Below, piece by piece: positions 1-6,100 of a DNA stretch of 13,989 bases. Position numbers and translations under genes: made by a program. The DNA is from Rhizobium sp. (GTDB taxonomy: Bacteria; Pseudomonadota; Alphaproteobacteria; Rhizobiales; Rhizobiaceae): assembly GCA_003527225.1 (NCBI GenBank), contig DPXQ01000168.1:1-13989 (forward strand), in the 5' to 3' direction. How positions within the stretch are numbered: the first letter of the stretch is position 1; every line of letters starts with the position of its first letter. The notes under the pieces were generated by a model. It worked only from the letters and a program-made list of their open reading frames with translations, ran no database searches and was not told the origin of the DNA.

Positions 1-223
1 TGACGCCGGCAGCACCTTGGTCGGCTTCATGAAGCGTAAAATTCGCCGGCAGGATGATGCCGCCCGCGGCGTGTTCGCCCTGCTTGCGGATCAGCCGGCC
101 GCTGCTGTTATTGCTCTGCCATTCATGCAGTTTCTTGCGATGGCGTTCGGGTGGCCGCGGCGTGCCATCCGACCAGGCGATGATCGAGCCGATGGGGGCC
201 ATAAATGCGATATGCGCGGACAT
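1..223 (-). CDS. Small conserved-looking hypothetical protein, 3' end outside window
   Basis: The minus-strand frame opens with ATG at 223-221 and stays open to base 1, giving the first 74 residues (MSAHIAFMAPIGSIIAWSDG...). An AAGGA ribosome binding site lies 8 bases before the ATG, which supports this start. The visible part has a hydrophobic beginning, then a basic stretch rich in Pro, Arg, Lys and His (TPRPPERHRKKLHEWQ). There is no clear signal peptide, and I see no catalytic motif. I do not recognise a named family; the sequence resembles short unknown proteins that sit near ParB and antirestriction genes on rhizobial plasmids, but that is memory, not a search. It follows the ParB-like gene by 99 bp, with a hairpin between them, so it may be a separate transcription unit. 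The rest of the protein is missing. Confidence 0.72.
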   Translation of the reverse strand, partial: MSAHIAFMAPIGSIIAWSDGTPRPPERHRKKLHEWQSNNSSGRLIRKQGEHAAGGIILPANFTLHEADQGAAGV

Positions 224-267
224 GCAAGTCTTCCTTAAATTTTGAAGCGTGGCGAAAACGAAACCGC

Positions 268-288
268 CGCCGGTGGAGATCACCGGCG
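268..288 (-). terminator. Hairpin downstream of the ParB-like gene, probable terminator
   Basis: An inverted repeat with 8-bp arms (CGCCGGTG and CACCGGCG) around a 5-base loop lies 35 bp past the stop codon of the ParB-like gene. Reading on the minus strand, the hairpin is followed by GGCGG and then a T-rich stretch (TTTCGTTTTC). This is the layout of an intrinsic terminator, though the T tract is interrupted and starts a few bases late. It would separate the ParB-like gene from the small gene beginning at 223. Confidence 0.5.
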
Positions 289-322
289 CGGAACATCATT
301 CGGAAGGAAGTGAGGCGTGCGG

Positions 323-2164
323 CTATTCCGCCGCTATGCGATAGGCCTCCTGCTCATCGTCGAGATCGGTTGCATCAGGAGCATCGTCTGACGTGTCGAG
401 CAGATCGGCCTCACCCTCGAACGGATCGAGAGCTTCACCTTCATCGACGACGCTCCCATCAATCGGAGCGCCTTCGCCTGGATCCGTCTCCGCATCGACC
501 GCGGCGCCCTCTGCGGGCTCGCCGTCGTGGACATCCTCTGCGATGTCAACCTGAGTTTCCTCGTCGTCGAGAGTGTCGGCATGCTTGATCAGATCGGCGA
601 CGTCGTTCGAATCGGGTGCGAAGAGCGCCGACGAATGGACGAAATGGCCTTCCTTGAAGTGGTCGACCAGAGCCGCACGGGTTTCGCGCACCTTTGGACG
701 CGGCAGGACATTGACCTCCTTCGCCACCGCTTCGAGCGCCTGCCGCGACAGGCACAACAGGAAATCTTCAGACCCCATGTTCGGCAGAAAGCCGTCGGCG
801 CCGATGGCATCGCCGGCGATACGGGAAACGACACCGCTGTTCGACATGCCGCGCCTGCACGACAGGACGTCGATCAACATGGAGCGGGCGGCGACACGCA
901 CCGTCTGCGTATCGAAGGCGAGCTTACCGTCCTCCGAGAATAGACGCGCGGCATGGCGCCGGAACCGCTTCGGCCCGAACACGGTGTCGTTGGCGCCAGA
1001 GTCGACGCGGACATTCTGGCCAGCAAAGGCGAGAACGAGCAACGCCATCAGCATATCGTCCTCGATCGGCGCGCGGCCGAGCGCCTCATGAAGTGAGTCG
1101 GTGCGGAAATCGCCGATCATGTCATGGCCCTTCTGGGTGACGTCGGGGCGCGGCTTCGGAGTATCGATGATCCTTCCGTCATGGACATCGCCCTGCCCAC
1201 CTGTCGCGGAGACGCCGCCCTTGCCCTTCGCTTGCCTGTCCTCCGGCATCCGGAACGCAACCGACTGCACCTTGCCGTCACGGTCGAGATACATGGCAAC
1301 ATGATCGGACTTCGAAGGCTTGCCATAGACGCGTTCGGCCTTCTTCGGCAGTTCCGGTTGACCCCAGTTGTTGACCTCGACGATCGTGCCCTTCTTCGGA
1401 AGGTTGTTCGTCATCCATTCCTGCTGGGCGCCGAGGAAGGCTTCGACATTGGTAGTATAGCGCGTGTCTTCGTCAGCCGGCGAAAACAGGTCCTCGACCC
1501 ACTCGATCCCGTAGGCCGCGGCGAGATCGTCACCGAAGCTCGCATCCTTCGCATACATGCGGGTTTTGGAGAGCGCACGGGAGATATTGTACCAGTCCGC
1601 TCGCTCGTTCTTCTTCGGCTTGTGCGCCTTCCATACCTCTTTCTGTTCGTCGAGCGAGGCCGCGGCGACAGTGCGGAGCTGCTGCTCGTTCGGCATGTCA
1701 CCGAGCGCCATATGATCGAGCATGGCCGGCAGCACGTTGGCGAGCAGCCTGAGCTTCCGGATTTGCCGGACCGGCAGAGCGAGTGCGACGGCGATCGCTT
1801 CCTCGGTCCAGCCCAGCGCAACGAGCCGCTCTATGCCGCGCCATTGGTCGACAGGATTGAGCGGTTCACGGGCGATGTTCTCGACCATCGAGCGCATGGC
1901 GCCGTTATCGTTGGCCGCCTCGCGGACGATCACCTCGATTTCCTCGAGGCCGGCGGCGATCGCCTGTCGCACACGACGATGGCCAGCCTGAATGATATAA
2001 CCGTTCCCGCCATCCGTCTGCGGCGACACGACCGGGGGCTGGATGATGCCGACCGCCTTCACCGTGGCCAGAAGCAGTGCGTCAGCCTGCGGCGAGGACT
2101 TGGACCGGCGCGCGTCGTCGGGATTGTCCTTCAGCGCGCGGGGATCGAGTTTGAGGATCTGCAT
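323..2164 (-). CDS. Large ParB-like nuclease-domain/partition-family protein (613 aa)
   Basis: The N-terminal part is a ParB/Spo0J domain. Residues 1-90 hold the IQPPVV segment and GHRR (61-64), which matches the GxRR phosphate-binding motif. VENIAREPLNPVD (94-106) closely matches the ParB motif VENIQREDLNPIE, so CTP binding is plausible. A helix-turn-helix region follows at about 105-150. After that comes an unusual ~370-residue middle region of unknown role and a strongly acidic tail (about 518-607, many Asp and Glu). Chromosomal ParB is about 300 residues, so this is twice the usual size. The ATG at 2164 is chosen because GGAAGGAG lies just upstream; the frame stays open for 38 more codons, but these read as low-complexity spacer. 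No ParA partner is visible. It could act in partition, in gene regulation, or as a plasmid establishment factor; the last two are inference. Confidence 0.88.
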   Translation of the reverse strand: MQILKLDPRALKDNPDDARRSKSSPQADALLLATVKAVGIIQPPVVSPQTDGGNGYIIQAGHRRVRQAIAAGLEEIEVIVREAANDNGAMRSMVENIAREPLNPVDQWRGIERLVALGWTEEAIAVALALPVRQIRKLRLLANVLPAMLDHMALGDMPNEQQLRTVAAASLDEQKEVWKAHKPKKNERADWYNISRALSKTRMYAKDASFGDDLAAAYGIEWVEDLFSPADEDTRYTTNVEAFLGAQQEWMTNNLPKKGTIVEVNNWGQPELPKKAERVYGKPSKSDHVAMYLDRDGKVQSVAFRMPEDRQAKGKGGVSATGGQGDVHDGRIIDTPKPRPDVTQKGHDMIGDFRTDSLHEALGRAPIEDDMLMALLVLAFAGQNVRVDSGANDTVFGPKRFRRHAARLFSEDGKLAFDTQTVRVAARSMLIDVLSCRRGMSNSGVVSRIAGDAIGADGFLPNMGSEDFLLCLSRQALEAVAKEVNVLPRPKVRETRAALVDHFKEGHFVHSSALFAPDSNDVADLIKHADTLDDEETQVDIAEDVHDGEPAEGAAVDAETDPGEGAPIDGSVVDEGEALDPFEGEADLLDTSDDAPDATDLDDEQEAYRIAAE

Positions 2165-2239
2165 GGGATTTGCTCCTTCCGGGGTTTTGGAGCGGTGCTG
2201 ACCGCTCCTTCCTGTCTTCAATTCTTTCCGAAGACATTT

Positions 2240-2336
2240 CCCGGACCGCAGGGCGGGCGGACCGGCGCAACTGCGCACGAGCGGCCCTGCCGGTCCGGGC
2301 GAGCGGGGCGGAGCCTTGCGAGAACGACCGGCAGGG
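2240..2336. repeat. Three copies of a GACCGGCAGGG-type motif upstream of the ParB-like gene
   Basis: Copy 1 at 2240-2253 reads CCCGGACCGCAGGG. Copy 2 at 2285-2299 reads CCCTGCCGGTCCGGG, the reverse complement of copy 1 plus one G. Copy 3 at 2326-2336 reads GACCGGCAGGG and is exactly the inverse of 2285-2295. So copies 1 and 3 point one way and copy 2 the other, with about 30 bp between neighbours. The array lies 76-172 bp before the start codon of the ParB-like gene, where a partition site or an operator for autoregulation could be placed. It does not match the usual RepABC parS consensus. Function is inferred from position only. Confidence 0.5.
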
Positions 2337-2490
2337 GTGCGGAGGGGGCGGTTGAGCGCCAGCGGCGACGGGTCGACCGGTCTGCGAAAGGGGTTTCCTC
2401 CTTTCCTTTCTCCTCTTACTTTTTAAGACGGGTAAACGCGAGGCAGCACGGACAATCGAAGGAGCCCGCAGGTTCTCCCTGGCCCATGGT

Positions 2491-2510
2491 GTCGGGGATT
2501 TATCCCCGAC
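2491..2510 (-). terminator. Strong hairpin downstream of the 145-aa gene
   Basis: The 20 bases are a perfect inverted repeat, with arms GTCGGGGAT and ATCCCCGAC around two T (an 8-bp stem with a 4-base loop if folded). The hairpin begins 48 bp past the stop codon of the 145-aa gene. No T tract follows it on either strand, so it is not a textbook intrinsic terminator. It may still mark a 3' end, stabilise RNA, or bind a protein. Confidence 0.4.
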
Positions 2511-2558
2511 GCAGGCCCCCCTTCCTTCTCGAATTCGTCGTTGATATCCGTATCACTG

Positions 2559-2996
2559 CTAGTGGCGTTTTATCAGCGATTGTTTCGCAGCCCATGTTTC
2601 ATATTCCCGGAGGAGGTCCTCGACTACCGACCACTGTGGATATTTGCTCCGCAAGAGTTCATCATGCTGGTCCAAGCACGGTGACTCTCGCATAGCACTT
2701 TGCCGGAATGGCTCGAGGGCGCTGTGGCGCATCAGGGCCAGGCATTCAGGCGACGACAGATCGCGTGGCAGGTGTTCCAGCAAGCCGCTGACGATGATCA
2801 CCCAATTGTTGACGACAAACGGACGACCAGCCTCTTCCACCTGCGCTGTGATCTCCTCCAGCATCGACAGCAGCGCGACAAACCGCACGGGCCAGGTTTC
2901 GCCAAGGAATTGCGGCGCCATCATCTCAATCGTCCCGCGAATCTCCTCGGGTAGGACGTCGCAGAAGCCGAGTTTCGAAAATTCAATCCGCGCCAT
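2559..2996 (-). CDS. Hypothetical protein of 145 aa, unrecognised
   Basis: The protein begins MARIEFSKLGFCDVLPEEIRG and is mostly alpha-helical in appearance, with a hydrophobic central part (WPVRFVALLSMLEE and VVNNWVIIVSGLLEHLP) and a charged C-terminus ending in SLIKRH. No signal peptide or catalytic motif is evident. The start at 2996 has AGGA 7 bases upstream. An in-frame ATG at 3062 with AAGGA 5 bases upstream would add 22 residues, of which three are Cys; I consider it less likely because those residues look unlike the rest, but it cannot be excluded. The frame also stays open far into the helicase gene, which is a shadow. The gene sits 121 bp downstream of the helicase stop, and its 3' part is less GC-rich than its neighbours, so it may be a later arrival in an otherwise conserved block. 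I assign no function. Confidence 0.75.
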   Translation of the reverse strand: MARIEFSKLGFCDVLPEEIRGTIEMMAPQFLGETWPVRFVALLSMLEEITAQVEEAGRPFVVNNWVIIVSGLLEHLPRDLSSPECLALMRHSALEPFRQSAMRESPCLDQHDELLRSKYPQWSVVEDLLREYETWAAKQSLIKRH

Positions 2997-3117
2997 TGAC
3001 CGATCCTGGCATCCTTGACAGCAGATTTCCGCTCTCCGTTGAGGCGCTCCTGCGTTGCCCATCTTTATCCTTCGAGAGCGAGACAGGGCAAGGCCGGAAG
3101 CCACGTCAGCAACAGGG

Positions 3118-6100
3118 CTAAGCGGCAATTTCCTCGGCCTCGGCATCACCGCGCGCAGACTTCGCCAGCGCCTCCTCGACCTCACGCAGCTTCTGGCGCT
3201 TCTCAGCCAGTTCGTAGGCAAAGGCGAATGTACCACCCTGCCGCGACCGGTAGGAGGAAAGCCGCCGCTGATATTCTTCCAGCCGCTGACGATAACGCTC
3301 ACGCTCCTCCTCGAAACCGCTGAGCGCGTGCTCGAGGCGGGAGACCGCGCCGAGCGGCGTGACAGTGACGGCGAGATCGATCTCTTGGGTCGCGCCAGTG
3401 CGCTGAAGCAGGGTCTGGTAGTGGTAATTGCCACCACGCCCGAAGCGCTCGCCCTCATAGATGAGATCGAAGCCGCCGATCGATGCGATGTTGACTTCAC
3501 CTTGGCTCTGGAGCTGGACGAGGGTGAGGATTTCCTTCATCAACGCCCGGCCGGCATCCTTGCGCTCCGTGTACGGCTTGCCCATCACGGTGATTGCGAA
3601 GGCATCGCCTGATGTCGGAACCAATCGTTCGATGTCCTGTCCAATCTCGCCGATGCGGCGATTCGCCGTCTCGATCTCACGCTCGGCATCGCGTAGCTGC
3701 CGGCGAACTGCAAAGAGATCGTCGTCATGGGCGGCGCGCAGACGCTCCAGGCGAGCAATGTCGGCCTCTAGCCCCGCCTTCTGCATCAGCCTCTCATCGC
3801 CGGACGCAATGGCCTTGGCCATGGCGAACTGATTGGCCTGACCTTCGTTCAGATCTTCCAGCCGGCGGATGGAAGTGTCCCCGGACAGTGCGGCGGCAAT
3901 AAACCTCGCCTTTCGTTCGTTGTTCTGCCACATCGTCGCATCGAGGCTGCCTTGCGTGGCGTAGGCGTAGATATCGACCTCGTCGTGCTGGTTGCCCTGG
4001 CGGACGATGCGGCCCTCGCGCTGCTCGATCTGCGACGGCAGCCATGGGACATCGAGATGGTGCAGTGCCTTTAGCCTGAGCTGGGCATTGACGCCCGTGC
4101 CCATGGTTTCCGATGACCCAATCAGGAAGCGAACCCGGCCAGCGCGCACGTCGCCGAACAGGCGCTGCTTCGCCTCGGTCTTCTTGTAATCCTGCATGAA
4201 GGCGATTTCGGTCGCCGGCACGCCCATGCGGATCAGTTCATCGCGGATCCAGCGGTAGGCCGAGAAGCCGCGGGTCTTCTCGACATTGATGGTACCGAGA
4301 TCGGAGAAGATCATCTGCGCCGCGCCGGGCAGCTCGTAGGCTTTGCCGTCCGGGCGCAGATAGTTATTCTCCGAAGTTTCCCTCCAGATACGGAAAGCGT
4401 TACGGACCAGCAAATTGAGCTTGTTCTCCGCCTCATCATCCATCGCCGGCATGACCAGGCGGAGATCGATCGCGGCATGGCGGCCATCGGTGATAACGGA
4501 CAGTAGGATGTCGTCACCGGGCTGCGCCGGCCCCTCGCGCATCTCGATCGCCTTGATGCGGGTTTCGAGGATCTGCTGGTAGGCTTTGAAGGCAGGCGTT
4601 GGCGCGGCGGTCAGGATTTGCCGCTTGCCCGTCGCGATCTCCGGCACCCTGACGTCCGCCTTAAGATCCTCCGGCATCACCACGTCGGCGAAGGCCCGAA
4701 ACATAGCAATCAGTTCGGGGACGTTGACGAAACTGGCGAAGCGGCTGACCGGCTTGTATTTGCCGGAGGGCTGAAGCTCCAGTTCGGTGCGCTCGTCGCC
4801 GAAGTTCGAGGCCCAGGCGCCGAATTCGTGCAGGCCGCGCTCGCGCAAGGCCTGGTAGCCGAGCAGGCGCTGGATCGAGAACATTTCTCCGAGCGTGTTG
4901 GTGATCGGGGTGCCGGAGGCAAGCACGAGCGCCCGGCCCGGATTCTTCGTCTCGATGTAACGGGATTTCACATAGAGGTCCCAGGCCTTCTGCGAACCGT
5001 TTGGATCGATGCCCTTCAGCGTCGACATGTTGGTGGCAAAGGACAGCTTGCGGAACTCCTGCGCCTCGTCGACGACGATCTGGTCGACGCCGATTTCGGA
5101 GATGGTCAGAAGATCGTCCTTGCGGGTGGAGAGGCCCTGCAAGCGCTCCTGCAACCCTTCCTTCAGCCGCTCGAGCCGCTTGCGCGAAACCCGGTCCTCA
5201 TCATCGACCCTGGTGAGCAGATCCTCGTAGAGCTGCAGTTCGTCGTGGATCATCCGCTGTTCGAAGGTCGAGGGCACACCGATGAACCTGAAGGCGGAGT
5301 GCGTGATGATGATCGCATCCCAGACCGCCGTCGCCGCCCGCGACAGGAAACGCTGGCGCTTGTCTTTCGTAAAGTTGGTCTCATCAGCGACGAGAATGTT
5401 CGCCGAGGGATAAAGGCCTAAAAACTCACGGGCCGCCTGCGCCAGGCAATGACCGGGAACGACCAGCATCGCCTTGGCGATCAGGCCGAGCCGGCGTTGT
5501 TCCATGATGGCGGCTGCCATGGTCATCGTCTTGCCGGCGCCGACGGCATGGGCGAGATAGGTGGAGCCGGAGGAGATGATCCTCCAGACGCCACGTTTCT
5601 GATGCCCATAAAGAGTGAAGGCGCCCGAGGCGCCGGGAAGTTTCAGATGGGAGCCGTCGAATTTGCGCGGCGCGATGTTGTTGAAACGGTCGTTGTAGAC
5701 CCGGGCCAGCCGGTCGGTCCGATCCGGATCGGTCCAAACCCAGTTCTGGAATGCCGCCTTGATCTTCTGCAGCTTGTCGCGCGCCGCTTCCGTGTCGACG
5801 ACGTTCAGCACCCGCCGCTCGCCATCGGCGTCCTTGATAGTGTCGAAGATCTGCGGCACCCGGGAATTCAGCGCATCGGCGAGCAGTTCGCCGGCATGGC
5901 GGCGGCTCGTGCCCCATTCCGATGTGCCGGCCGCCGAATAGCCGAGTTGACGGGCCTCGACCGTCCATGATCCCAGTTCCGGCATATGATGAATGCGGAT
6001 CTCCGCCCCCATCATCTCCTTGACGAAGGCGATGACGTCGGACGCCGGGATCCACGGCGCTCCGAGGCGTGCGGTAATATCGGACGGACGCAGATCGGCC

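Larger units (their letters stand above)
2165..2558. other. 394-bp intergenic spacer and leader of the ParB-like gene
   Basis: No gene is convincing here on either strand; the long plus-strand open frame is an antiparallel shadow of the flanking genes. The part nearest the ParB-like gene (2235-2385) is very GC-rich and carries several inverted repeats, described separately. A near-palindrome with one mismatched pair, GACGGGTCGACCGGTC, lies at 2367-2382. Next is a purine-rich tract on the minus strand (about 2395-2426) with several Shine-Dalgarno-like AGGAGG strings but no start codon close by. A hairpin at 2491-2510 lies near the end of the 145-aa gene. The segment around 2530-2580 is noticeably richer in A and T. 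I could not pick out a convincing -35/-10 pair. Confidence 0.6.

Noticed and set aside
2165..2278. 38-residue N-terminal extension of the ParB-like protein
   Set aside because: A strong GGAAGGAG site directly precedes the ATG at 2164 and the ParB domain begins there; the extension is low-complexity spacer.
1124..2695. 523-aa plus-strand open frame
   Set aside because: It is antisense to the ParB-like gene, which has clear family motifs and a strong ribosome binding site; the plus frame shows no recognisable motif.
2997..3500. Long upstream extension of the 145-aa protein
   Set aside because: It reads antisense-like Ser/Arg-rich sequence in a shadow frame of the helicase gene on the same strand; only the short ATG at 3062 remains a serious alternative.
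4618..5421. 267-aa plus-strand open frame, and others opposite the helicase
   Set aside because: They are antisense shadows of a gene with intact methylase and helicase motifs along its full length.
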